From Bin87 sp965222895 (lineage in GTDB: Bacteria > Chloroflexota > Dehalococcoidia > Lucifugimonadales > UBA3495): a DNA stretch of 64,000 nucleotides. The stretch's first letter is position 1, and every line of letters starts with the position of its first letter. The notes beneath the pieces were generated by a model. It had not been told where the DNA came from. It searched no databases and worked only from the letters and a program-made list of their open reading frames with translations. A program made the position numbers and the translations under genes. The stretch lies in NCBI GenBank assembly GCA_965222895.1, contig CBDCVB010000002.1, positions 496,001 through 560,000 of the forward strand, written 5' to 3'. This document shows positions 31,325 to 39,485 of this stretch, piece after piece.

Positions 31325-33382
31325 TTAGTCGTCTCCGATGCTGTCGGCCAGTATCTCGAGCACATCCCGGGCCTCTTTGACATCGGCCTGGCCTTTGGCC
31401 TGGATACCCTCGGTCATCATCTGGAGGCAGAACGGGCATGACACGGCAACAACATCGGCGCCGGTGTCCAGGAAGTGGTCGGTGCGGACGTGATTGATAC
31501 GCTCGCCCTGGCTTTCTTCAATCCACATATGCCCACCGCCGGCGCCGCAGCAGAAGCCGCGTTCCCGGCAACGGGGAGACATCTCAACCAGGGTTAGGCC
31601 GGGTATGGCATTGGCCACGTTGCGCGGTTCGTCATACACGCCGTTGTGCCGGCCCAGGAAACAGGAATCATGGTAGGCCACCGAAATATCCATCACCTTG
31701 ATGGGTTTGATGCGGCCTTCGCGAATCAGGCCGTCCACAAACTGGCTGTAGTGCAGAACCTCGTAATTGCCGCCAAACTGGGGGTACTCGTTGCGCATGG
31801 TGTTGAAACAGTGCGGGCAGGTCGTGACGATGGTTTTGATGTTGTACGTATTCAACACCTCAATGTTTTGCTGAGCCATAATCTGGAACAGGTACTCGTT
31901 GCCCATGCGCCGGGCGGGGTCGCCGGTGCAGTTTTCTTCGTCGCCCAGGATGGCGAAATCAACGCCGGCCGACTTCAGCACCTTCACCATCGAGCGGGCA
32001 ATGCCCTGGCTGCGTTGCTCCAGCGCGGCGGTGCAGCCTACCCAGAACAGCACCTCGGCTTCAGGATGGTCGGCAATGGTGGGCACATCAAGTCCTGCTG
32101 CCCAGTCAGTGCGCGAGAAGGTGGTGCCGCGCCAGGGATGCCCCCGCTGTTCCATGCTGAGCAGGGCGTTCATGCCGGTTTCGGGGATGCGGGATTCCTC
32201 CAGAACCAGGCTGCGCCGCATATCCATGATGGTGGGCACGTGTTCCACCACCACGGGGCATTCTTCCATGCAGGCGCCACAGGAAACGCAGTCCCAGATG
32301 GCCTGCTCAGGGATGGCGCCGTCAATCAGTGGCATTGACTCGACGTGTTCAGCGTCGCGCTTTCCCTGATGGCCAATGGTAATCATGTGCTCTTTCAGGT
32401 TCTCCACGATGTGCATGGGCGACAGCGCTTTGCCGGTGATGTGGGCAGGGCAAGCATCGGTGCAGCGTCCGCAGACGGCGCAGGCGTACCCATCCAGCAG
32501 TTCCTTCCAGGTGAAGTCCTGCACGCGAGAGGCTCCGAAACGCTCCGCGTTTTCCAGGTCGATTTTTGCCAGAGCGCCGCGAGGTTCCAGGTTGCGGAAG
32601 AACGCGTTCAGCGGAGCCGCCACCATGTGGATGTGCTTGGAGAAGGGGATGTACAGCGAAAATCCCAGGATGACCAGCAGGTGAACCCACCAGAAGGTGG
32701 CCTGCAGCGCGCCGGCCGCGGCGGTCGACATTTCCAGTCCCGTCAGCCAGCCGCCGATGGCTCCGCCGACCAATACCCCGGCTTCCGGGCCCGCTCCACC
32801 GCTGGCCACGTAGAAAGCGTGAACCAGCAGGGTGTCCACCATCAGTCCGGCGGTGAGACCGACGATGATGACCGACTCCCCCTTGCGGGTGAGGTCGAAG
32901 CTGAGTCGATGGGGCTGGGCAATCCAGCGACGCGCCAGCGCCCAGATTAGGGCGGCCAGCACGACGACCGCCAGAATGTCCAGATAGATGCTGTAAACCA
33001 GTACGCCGGTGTGGGTCAGAATCGTTTCGCCCAGCGGATGCCAGATCGCCCCGCCGAAGATGAAGATGAGGTACGACAGGCTGAAAGACAGGAACCCCCA
33101 GAAGATGGCGGCGTGGCTGATGCCGGCCAGGTCGATGCGGCCGGATCGGGCATCAATGCTGCCCACGCGTTGCAGCACTTTGCGCTGGCCGAGCACGATG
33201 GCGGCGGCTCCGGTGAGCCGGGTCAGCGGACGGTCGAATCGGGCAACGGGCAGCCCCTGCAGCACCAGGCGGAACACGCGGCGGTACACCGCATATCCCG
33301 CCACCGCCATCGTCAGCGCGGTAAGCACGTAAACGCCAACCCAAACCGGAATGACGCCGAATAAACTGTCGGGAGGAACCAT
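31325..33382 (-). CDS. EtfD-like membrane Fe-S oxidoreductase (ETF:quinone oxidoreductase type)
   Basis: A 685-residue membrane protein that probably passes electrons from electron-transfer flavoprotein to menaquinone during acyl-CoA oxidation. The N-terminal half has several transmembrane helices of the nitrate-reductase gamma/heme b type (about 10-30, 88-112, 130-150, 170-192, 225-247). The soluble part has two 4Fe-4S motifs, C301-AVCGRCTDACP and C365-VSCGACMEECP. Two CCG domains follow, with T-C-P-H-C-F-N-T and H-D-S-C-F-L-G-R then C-C-G-A-G-G-G. This matches mycobacterial EtfD and heterodisulfide-reductase-like proteins. No etfAB genes are nearby; the acyl-CoA dehydrogenase at 62 kb is a plausible upstream donor. 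Confidence 0.85.
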   Translation of the reverse strand: MVPPDSLFGVIPVWVGVYVLTALTMAVAGYAVYRRVFRLVLQGLPVARFDRPLTRLTGAAAIVLGQRKVLQRVGSIDARSGRIDLAGISHAAIFWGFLSFSLSYLIFIFGGAIWHPLGETILTHTGVLVYSIYLDILAVVVLAALIWALARRWIAQPHRLSFDLTRKGESVIIVGLTAGLMVDTLLVHAFYVASGGAGPEAGVLVGGAIGGWLTGLEMSTAAAGALQATFWWVHLLVILGFSLYIPFSKHIHMVAAPLNAFFRNLEPRGALAKIDLENAERFGASRVQDFTWKELLDGYACAVCGRCTDACPAHITGKALSPMHIVENLKEHMITIGHQGKRDAEHVESMPLIDGAIPEQAIWDCVSCGACMEECPVVVEHVPTIMDMRRSLVLEESRIPETGMNALLSMEQRGHPWRGTTFSRTDWAAGLDVPTIADHPEAEVLFWVGCTAALEQRSQGIARSMVKVLKSAGVDFAILGDEENCTGDPARRMGNEYLFQIMAQQNIEVLNTYNIKTIVTTCPHCFNTMRNEYPQFGGNYEVLHYSQFVDGLIREGRIKPIKVMDISVAYHDSCFLGRHNGVYDEPRNVANAIPGLTLVEMSPRCRERGFCCGAGGGHMWIEESQGERINHVRTDHFLDTGADVVAVSCPFCLQMMTEGIQAKGQADVKEARDVLEILADSIGDD

Positions 33383-33534
33383 ATAGCGCCTTGCTCAATG
33401 CCGCCAATATACTGCATCAGCAGCCGGTAAAAATCGTCGGCTAGTGTAACACACCGAACTTCACTACCAACGGGCACCGCCGGCTCACGCGTACCCACTT
33501 TTGTCCTGTCATTGCGAGAAGCACAGCATTAATC

Positions 33535-33643
33535 TGTCATTGCGAGGAGTGTAGCGACGTGGCAATCTCGTTGAGGTTGAACACACGTCGGCGAACCGTC
33601 GTTGCTACGGCGACGAGATTGCCGCGCTACGCTCGCAATGACA
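33535..33643. repeat. dispersed palindromic repeat, 109 bp, copy A
   Basis: Begins TGTCATTGCGAGG and ends CTCGCAATGACA. Inner arms are GGCAATCTCGT and ACGAGATTGCC. It is nearly identical to the copy at 33737-33845. Confidence 0.9.
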
Positions 33644-33736
33644 TTAGGGGACAATCGAAAGACTCTGCGGCTCACGCGTACCCACTTTACTTCACTACCA
33701 ACGGGCGCTGCCGGCTCACTTGTACCCGCTTTGATC

Positions 33737-33845
33737 TGTCATTGCGAGGAGTGTAGCGACGTGGCAATCTCGTTGAGGTTGGACACACGTCGGGGAACCG
33801 CCGTTGCTACGGCGACGAGATTGCCGCGCTACGCTCGCAATGACA
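33737..33845. repeat. dispersed palindromic repeat, 109 bp, copy B
   Basis: Same length and sequence type as copy A. The palindrome extends beyond the core: TACCCGCTTT before it (33723-33732) pairs with AAAGTGGGTA after it (33845-33854). Confidence 0.9.
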
Positions 33846-34236
33846 AAGTGGGTACTCACGAGGCACTGCCGGGGAGCATTGAGCACGTGGCAACCCAATC
33901 CGCAAAATCACGCCCCCTCCCGGCATGGAAGATGGCGAGGGTGAGGTCGAAGCCCCGCTTACAACCCCAAAATCCTGTCTATCCTGTTTATCCATGTAAA
34001 ACGCGTCCCGCGGGCCCGGCCCAGGGTCCCGCGATCGTCGGCGCTCCAGTCGATGGACCGTTGGCTGGACCTCAGAAAACCCTCTGCTACAGGAGCCCCG
34101 CCTTTACCCATAGATGGTAGCCCACAGACTGGATTCCGGCTCTGGGCCGAAATGACGGGGCGACAACTGAAAGACCCTAGAGCCCGGCCAGTTTCCGTTG
34201 ACGGTTGGCCCTGCTTGGGGCACAATGATTGCCGCC

Positions 34237-35397
34237 ATGAATTTGCACGAGCATCAGGCCAAAGCGTTATTCGCCCAGTACGGAATTCCAGTACCCAACG
34301 GTCAAGTCGCTCACACGCCGGCCGAAGCAGCGGACGCTACCGCTGGTTTTGGCGGCCGGGCCGCAGTAAAGGTGCAGGTTCATGCTGGCGGGCGCGGGTT
34401 GGCCGGTGGCGTCAAGGTGGTCAGGTCGCCGGAGGAGGCGCGGGAGTTTGCCGGCAGCCAGCTGGGTACCCGACTGGTAACCCATCAAACCGACGCTAGG
34501 GGTGTGCCGGTCGATAGCGTGCTGGTTGAAGAACTGGCCGACATCGCTACTGAAATGTACGTGGCGCTCACCGTTGACCGCAGCCACCGCGGGTTGGTAT
34601 TCATTGCCAGCGCCGCCGGTGGTATGTCCATCGAGGAGGTGGCTGCCACCGACCCGGACGCCATCATCACCGAGGCCGTCGAGCCAATACTTGGTTTGAT
34701 GCCGTACCAGTGCCGGCGTCTGGCGGCCCGTCTGGGGTTGACCGGTGCGGCAGCGCGTCAGGGCGCCGGCATCTTCGCCGCCCTGTATCGGATATTCACC
34801 GAGCACGACTGCACGTTGGTTGAGGTGAACCCGCTCATTGTTACCGGCGTCGGATCGGTGGTTGCGCTGGACGCCAAGATGGACCTGGAAGATGATGCCC
34901 TCTTCCGACATCCCGACTTGCACCGGCTGCGCGACCGTAGCCAGGAGGACCCCCTGGAGGCTCAGGCGGCGGATGAGGAGATTGCCTACGTGAGTCTGGA
35001 CGGCAGCGTAGGTTGTCTGGTCAATGGCGCCGGCCTCGCCATGGCTACACTGGATGTCGCCAACGCGGCGGGCGCAACTCCGGCCAACTTCCTGGACGTG
35101 GGCGGCGGTGCGACTGAAGAGAAAGTGGCGGCAGCAGTGACTATCATCCTGTCCGACCCCAAGGTTGACCGCGTGCTGGTGAACATCTTCGGCGGCATAC
35201 TGCGCTGCGACATTGCGGCCCGCGGCATCGTGATGGCCTACGAGGAAAACCGGGCCACACAACCGTTGGTGGTGCGGATGCTGGGCACCAACCTGGCCGA
35301 GGGCAAGGAAATCCTGGCGCAATCCGGGCTGGATGTAACCTTCACCGACACACTCACCGAAGCGGCGGCGGCGTTGAGTAGCGCCAGGGGCGCATAA
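34237..35397 (+). CDS. sucC: succinyl-CoA synthetase (ligase) subunit beta
   Basis: ADP/GDP-binding subunit of the TCA-cycle enzyme that makes ATP from succinyl-CoA, 386 residues. The start M-N-L-H-E-H-Q-A-K-A-L-F is the family N-terminus and fixes the ATG at 34237. Other features are V-K-V-Q-V-H-A-G-G-R-G (ATP-grasp), L-V-E-V-N-P-L-I-V-T and F-L-D-V-G-G-G-A-T-E-E-K-V. The stop is 4 bases before the sucD ATG, so the pair is one operon. Confidence 0.96.
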   Translation: MNLHEHQAKALFAQYGIPVPNGQVAHTPAEAADATAGFGGRAAVKVQVHAGGRGLAGGVKVVRSPEEAREFAGSQLGTRLVTHQTDARGVPVDSVLVEELADIATEMYVALTVDRSHRGLVFIASAAGGMSIEEVAATDPDAIITEAVEPILGLMPYQCRRLAARLGLTGAAARQGAGIFAALYRIFTEHDCTLVEVNPLIVTGVGSVVALDAKMDLEDDALFRHPDLHRLRDRSQEDPLEAQAADEEIAYVSLDGSVGCLVNGAGLAMATLDVANAAGATPANFLDVGGGATEEKVAAAVTIILSDPKVDRVLVNIFGGILRCDIAARGIVMAYEENRATQPLVVRMLGTNLAEGKEILAQSGLDVTFTDTLTEAAAALSSARGA

Positions 35398-35400
35398 CCC

Positions 35401-36297
35401 ATGGGCATCCTGCTGGACGCGCAATCGAAGATTCTGGTGCAGGGCATCACCGGACGGGAGGGCAGCTTCCACGCCCGGGCCTGCCGGGAGTATGGCACCC
35501 AGCTGGTGGCCGGCGTTACGCCCGGTCGCGGCGGACAGCTGTTCGATGACACGGTGCCGGTCTTTGACTCGGTGGGCGAGGCCGTGGACGCCACCGGCGC
35601 CAACGTTGCCCTGATCTTCGTGCCGCCGGCTTTTGCCGGCGACGCCATCGCCGAGTCGGTTGACGCCGGCATCCCGCTGCTGGCGTGCATCACCGAGGGC
35701 ATTCCGGTGCTGGATATGGTGAGTCTCTATCGGTACGTGCAGGCTAACCATGCCCGGCTGATTGGCCCCAACTGCCCGGGGATGATTAATCCCGGAGCGC
35801 GCTGCAAGGTTGGGATAATGCCCGGCCACATCCATATGCCGGGGCGGGTGGGCGTCGTCTCCCGCAGCGGCACGCTAACCTATGAGGCAGTTGGTCAACT
35901 TACGGACTTGGGCATCGGCCAGTCTTCGTGCGTGGGCATCGGCGGCGACCCCATCATCGGGAGCAGTTTCGTCGAAATTCTGCAACTGTACAACGCGGAC
36001 CCTGAAACCGACATGGTGGTGTTCATCGGCGAAATAGGCGGCACGATGGAGCAGGAAGCCGCCGAATATATCGGTTCCGCAGAATTCACCAAGCCCATCT
36101 GTGCGTTGATCGTGGGCGCGACCGCTCCGTCGGGCAAACGCATGGGCCATGCGGGCGCCATCATAACGGGGGAGAGCGCCACCGCCGCATCCAAAACGCG
36201 TGCCCTGGAATCAGCGGGAGCCGTAATAATACCAACGCCGGCGGACATCGGAGCCACGGCGCAGCGGCTCATGCGGGAGGCTGGGCCGGCGGGTTAG
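35401..36297 (+). CDS. sucD: succinyl-CoA synthetase (ligase) subunit alpha
   Basis: CoA-binding and phosphohistidine subunit, 298 residues. It has L-V-Q-G-I-T-G-R-E-G-S-F-H near the N-terminus and G-P-N-C-P-G-M-I-N-P-G mid-protein. The active-site histidine is in K-R-M-G-H-A-G-A-I, with I-G-E-I-G-G-T-M-E-Q-E-A-A before it. The last codons overlap the end of the broken doc gene on the other strand by about 29 bases. Confidence 0.96.
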   Translation: MGILLDAQSKILVQGITGREGSFHARACREYGTQLVAGVTPGRGGQLFDDTVPVFDSVGEAVDATGANVALIFVPPAFAGDAIAESVDAGIPLLACITEGIPVLDMVSLYRYVQANHARLIGPNCPGMINPGARCKVGIMPGHIHMPGRVGVVSRSGTLTYEAVGQLTDLGIGQSSCVGIGGDPIIGSSFVEILQLYNADPETDMVVFIGEIGGTMEQEAAEYIGSAEFTKPICALIVGATAPSGKRMGHAGAIITGESATAASKTRALESAGAVIIPTPADIGATAQRLMREAGPAG

Positions 36298-36819
36298 TTT
36301 CCGTTAGTTGTTGCACCATTTCCTGCGCCAACTGCCAATGATCTGGTTTGGCCGCAAGCATCGTTAATAACCGGACTGCTTTGTCAACCGGGATGGTATT
36401 GCGACGCAGCCAACTGGACAAATCTGCTACTCGTGGCGCCGGGCCGCCTGTCGCGATAAACACGCACATTTCTTCAACTTCGTCTCGTTGGGCGATTACA
36501 AAGTAACCATTGAAACCCAAGAACATTAAGCAGCAAATGAACCCCATGCGCTTGTTACCATCCACCCACGAATGGGTGGTTGAGGGTCAACGAACGCCAG
36601 AGAGCAGCGGATTTGTCGAAGACGGTACGATGTAGGTAGCGTCCTTCAAACGTTTGATGTGGCTCGGCTAGGGCAGATTCCAACAATCCACGACCTCTTG
36701 CCATCGAGGTATTGATATTGGGGCACTGGATCCGGGTAACTCCTAAAGAACTCGGCCACCGTTTCGGTAAAGTGTTGCTCCACCATTTCGGCGGTGACCC
36801 ACTGGTATTGTCTTGGCAC
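36269..36819 (-). pseudogene. Doc/Fic-type toxin gene, frameshifted at two places
   Basis: Remnant of a death-on-curing toxin. The probable start is the GTG at 36819, 6 bases after GGAGG, with P-R-Q-Y-Q-W-V-T-A-E-M-V-E-Q in one frame. The next part, R-G-L-L-E-S-A-L-A-E-P-H-Q-T-F-E-G, is in another frame. The Fic motif is split: N-H-P-F-V-G in that frame and D-G-N-K-R-M-G in the last. The split is a 4-base tandem duplication (GTGG) near 36562-36572; removing it restores H-P-F-V-D-G-N-K-R. The toxin should be inactive. The last 29 bases overlap sucD. Confidence 0.8.
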
Positions 36820-36854
36820 CGCATTCCTCCTTGCGGCAGGGGGCTAGGCGAACC

Positions 36855-36881
36855 AAAAAGCCCCCGGATAAAACGGGGGCT
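36855..36881 (-). terminator. intrinsic terminator on the minus strand
   Basis: An 8-bp stem (AGCCCCCG at 36859-36866, CGGGGGCT at 36874-36881), a 7-base loop, and on the minus strand a run of U from 36858 down to 36855. It lies after the 42-codon gene and before the doc remnant. Confidence 0.8.
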
Positions 36882-36913
36882 CGCCATGCTTCACCGGGAT
36901 CGACTGAACTATA

Positions 36914-37042
36914 TCAGCGATATGCCAAAGCACGAAGCGCCTCTTCGTTGGTGATCAAAGCAAATTTCAAGAGGGCCCTAATCTGCTCGGGAGTGGGCTC
37001 TTTACGAGTAGGCGTGTTGCGGGTAGTAATCTTGGTGGTCAT
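36914..37042 (-). CDS. short protein upstream of the doc remnant, possible former antitoxin partner
   Basis: A 42-residue protein starting M-T-T-K-I-T-T-R-N-T-P-T-R-K and ending A-L-R-A-L-A-Y-R. The ATG at 37042 has an excellent ribosome site, GGAGGATCAA. It is followed by a terminator and then the doc pseudogene on the same strand. A role as antitoxin is suggested only by position; the sequence matches nothing I recognise. Confidence 0.45.
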   Translation of the reverse strand: MTTKITTRNTPTRKEPTPEQIRALLKFALITNEEALRALAYR

Positions 37043-37173
37043 TTGATCCTCCGAATTGACAACCCTAATAAATGCAACTTCGAGTGGCAGCGAGCACACG
37101 CACGTTGTTTGCGATTGTCAATCTATTTCGCCCCTTCACGTTGGGGTGCAAATTAACAGTTGAGCATTTACGC

Positions 37174-37179
37174 TATAAT
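37174..37179 (+). promoter_or_regulatory. -10 box of the tRNA-Gly gene
   Basis: Perfect TATAAT, 11 bases before the first base of the tRNA. No -35 box with a standard 16-18 base spacer is clear; TTAACA at 37153 gives 15. Confidence 0.5.
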
Positions 37180-37189
37180 AGTAGCATAC

Positions 37190-37263
37190 GCGGGCGTAGC
37201 TTAATGGTAAAGCTCTAGCCTTCCAAGCTAGTTACGTGGGTTCGATCCCCATCGCCCGCTCCA
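37190..37263 (+). tRNA. tRNA-Gly (anticodon UCC)
   Basis: Full cloverleaf: acceptor stem GCGGGCG with CGCCCGC, D arm from GCTT to AAGC, and anticodon stem CTAGC/GCTAG. The loop is CTTCCAA, with anticodon TCC at 37222-37224. The T arm is GTGGG-TTCGATC-CCCAT. The CCA end is encoded (37261-37263). It decodes GGA and probably GGG. Confidence 0.95.
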
Positions 37264-37305
37264 CACCAACGCCCGGAGCGCCTGGCGCCCCATTGCGGGC
37301 GTGTT

Positions 37306-37830
37306 TCATTCCTCGAAGCGGCACAGTGGCTGCGATGCGCTGGATGCTGCGTGTTGTCGCACGGTGGTCAAGGCCCGCGCCGCCGCCTGTTGAAGCTCGG
37401 TAGGATCTACGGTGGCCGTTAGTTCGCCGGCATCGTCTTGCCCGAAGAATTCTTCCTGGCGAAATTCATCAATCAGCGCGGCCATCGCAATGTCGCGTTC
37501 TGAGTCGGTGGCGTCGGCGAAGGCCGTCAGCGTACCGTGGTCGGAGTGGCGGCCAATCTCGGCGGTGAGGAGCTCGGTCTCAACGGTGCGGCGTTGAATC
37601 AGGCCGATGTTTTGCAGATTGCGCCCCAGGTAGCAGCCGCCAAACTGCATAATCTCGCACTCGCGGCCGGCCAGTCCCTCAATTTCAGCAAACCAGTGGT
37701 AGCGCGGTTCCAGCTCGTGCTGGGACAAATAATCCCGCACCTCCTGGTCTTCCGACGCCGGTTCTGTGGGATCAAACACCAGTTTGATGGTATTCATCAT
37801 CAACCCGGCGGGTTCAACGGAAATGTACAT
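37306..37830 (-). CDS. unknown protein, 174 residues
   Basis: An intact frame from the ATG at 37830 to the stop at 37306. The protein is acidic, soluble and has no membrane segment. It has a short N-terminal beta-like start (M-Y-I-S-V-E-P-A-G-L-M-M-N-T-I-K-L-V-F-D) and a run W-F-A-E-I-E-G-L-A-G-R-E-C-E-I-M-Q-F-G-G near the middle. I do not recognise the family. Codon and base use match the neighbours, so it is probably a real chromosomal gene. A preceding AGGAGG lies at about 37837-37844, supporting the start. Confidence 0.65.
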   Translation of the reverse strand: MYISVEPAGLMMNTIKLVFDPTEPASEDQEVRDYLSQHELEPRYHWFAEIEGLAGRECEIMQFGGCYLGRNLQNIGLIQRRTVETELLTAEIGRHSDHGTLTAFADATDSERDIAMAALIDEFRQEEFFGQDDAGELTATVDPTELQQAAARALTTVRQHAASSASQPLCRFEE

Positions 37831-37867
37831 CTGTGGGCCTCCTCTTGGAGATTCGCAAGGTCCGTCA

Positions 37868-37995
37868 CATAAACCCCCTCTCCCCTTGTGGGAGAGGGCT
37901 GGGGTGAGGGGTATCGTCTCATGCTAACGGTTCGCTGATAAACCATTTCACCCTCACCCTCACCCTTACCCTCTCCCATCAAGGGAGAGGGGGGT
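37868..37995. repeat. inverted C-rich repeat pair
   Basis: C-C-C-C-T-C-T-C-C-C-C and G-A-G-A-G-G-G-C arms at 37868-37908 and a second inverted block (CACCCTCACCC to GGGAGAGGGG) at 37949-37994. They can fold back on each other. The type is common between genes of many bacteria. Confidence 0.65.
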
Positions 37996-38002
37996 GATTT
38001 GA

Positions 38003-39055
38003 TTAGTCTCCGATGGCGCGGACGACGCGGTCAACGTTCTCGGCGCCGGGTGCGATGGTCTTGTCGTCCACCAGCCGCATGGCCTCCACGATTGCATCGT
38101 GATACGGGGTGGCTACGCCGGATTCCCGGCCCTTTTCGCAGATGAGTCCGTTCATGAAGTCCACTTCCGACTTGCGGCCCTTGTGCACGTCCTGGGCCAT
38201 TGATGCCAGCCAGTTGACCCGGCCGCCGGACTCGGACAACCGGCCGTCCAGCTCCTCAAACACGTCGCCGGTATCGGCGTCGGCCCAGAACTCGGCGGGG
38301 ATGCCGTTGATGTCGACGACTCTGAGCCCCTGGGCCAGACCCACCTGCGCGCCCTCTTTGGCCAGCTGGATGCGGATGCGTCGGATGCGGGCGTCGCCGG
38401 CCATCTCCTGGCTGCCGAGCTGACTCATGGCCGAGATGGCGTTGCCCATACCGTTCTGGCAGAGCTTGGCCCACCGCTCGCCCCAAAGGTTGTCGGTGGC
38501 ATAAGCGGCATCTATATTGTCCAGCTTGGTGGCGATGGCCTCGGAGCGGGCGGTAATCTGGCCGCTGTTCTCGCCGACGCGAAACACCGTGTGGCCGTGG
38601 TCTCGACCCGGCGCGCCGCCCCGGTTAACGTGGCCGGGCTCCCAGAGGGCAACCTCAATGTGCGAGGCGATGCAGCCCAGCTGCCGCTCCGGCCCCACGA
38701 TGGACGCGATGGTTGGGTCGTTCCAGCAGTTCTGGATGGAAACGAAGGCGCCGTCATCCTTCACGTACCGTTTGATGAAGTGGGTTGCCCACTCGGTGTC
38801 GTAAGACTTGACGGTGATGAAGGCGTAGTCGAAGGGTTCGGTGATGTTCTGGGCGTCGGTGAGGTGCATGGCGTTCACGGGCACGGTGAAATCGCCCTGG
38901 CTGCCGCTGGCCCGCAGACCATCGGCGCGCATCTTTTCGACGTGGGCCGGCCACATATCGATGAACGTAATGTCATCATCGCCGGCCTGAACGAGGAATG
39001 CGCCGACGTAGCTGCCCACGGCGCCGGGGCCCATGATTACGATGCGGTCTGCCAT
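38003..39055 (-). CDS. ketopantoate reductase-family oxidoreductase (ApbA/PanE-like)
   Basis: NAD(P)-dependent dehydrogenase of the 2-dehydropantoate 2-reductase family, 350 residues. The nucleotide loop is I-V-I-M-G-P-G-A-V-G-S-Y-V-G near the N-terminus, with Y-A-F-I-T-V-K-S-Y-D-T (the family K) after it and S-I-Q-N-C-W-N-D-P downstream. The C-terminal helical domain has W-A-K-L-C-Q-N-G-M-G-N-A-I-S and K-S-E-V-D-F-M-N-G. It is larger than PanE of E. coli, and the cell has no clear pan genes here, so the substrate may be another 2-keto acid. Confidence 0.8.
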   Translation of the reverse strand: MADRIVIMGPGAVGSYVGAFLVQAGDDDITFIDMWPAHVEKMRADGLRASGSQGDFTVPVNAMHLTDAQNITEPFDYAFITVKSYDTEWATHFIKRYVKDDGAFVSIQNCWNDPTIASIVGPERQLGCIASHIEVALWEPGHVNRGGAPGRDHGHTVFRVGENSGQITARSEAIATKLDNIDAAYATDNLWGERWAKLCQNGMGNAISAMSQLGSQEMAGDARIRRIRIQLAKEGAQVGLAQGLRVVDINGIPAEFWADADTGDVFEELDGRLSESGGRVNWLASMAQDVHKGRKSEVDFMNGLICEKGRESGVATPYHDAIVEAMRLVDDKTIAPGAENVDRVVRAIGD

Positions 39056-39485
39056 AGTGTCATCTCCACGGGAGGGTTGGGATAATCAGAGCAATCAGGG
39101 TTGCATTGTTGCAGGTTGGGGCGAGCGTTGTCTATGCCCCTGCTCGGCAACGCAGGGTAATCGCATCATCAGTTATCTATTCGTCACTCCGGCGAAAACG
39201 GGAATGACGGACTGGGGTTGTGTACAAGTCTCCGTCAAGGGAGCGGAGAGCGGTTATTTACATGGATGGACAGGATTTGGGGCTGTTGCGTCTGATTGCG
39301 TCACTCCGGGGAAAACTGGAGTCCTGATGGCGCAAAGAGCGAACCAGTTGCCAATGGACTGGCGATTTCCCCTACTCGCCAACGGGTAGGATGCCTTGCC
39401 GGGTCGGAGATTGGATTACAGCGCAGTTGCCGGAAACGTCACCGTTGCCACGCGTTCCTGATGGACCACAGCCACAAACAGACGG
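39056..39485. other. 430-base gap without a supported gene
   Basis: Holds two related strings, CGTCACTCCGGCGAAAAC (39183) and CGTCACTCCGGGGAAAAC (39299), and an ACATGGATGGACAGGAT copy at about 39259. No convincing open frame was found; the short frames here lack ribosome sites. Confidence 0.6.

Larger units (their letters stand above)
33383..34236. other. 850-base gap filled with dispersed repeats
   Basis: No gene is supported here. The stretch holds two intact 109-bp palindromic repeats and repeated strings of the type CGTACCCACTTT next to them. One AATCCTGTCTATCCTG repeat lies at about 33965-33998. The start of sucC transcription must lie near the right end. Confidence 0.7.

Noticed and set aside
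33490..33860. CRISPR array at the repeat cluster
   Set aside because: The repeats are long palindromes with no regular spacers; no cas genes are in the window.
34267..35835. Minus-strand frame of 522 codons opposite sucC and sucD
   Set aside because: Spans two real genes on the other strand and has no motifs.
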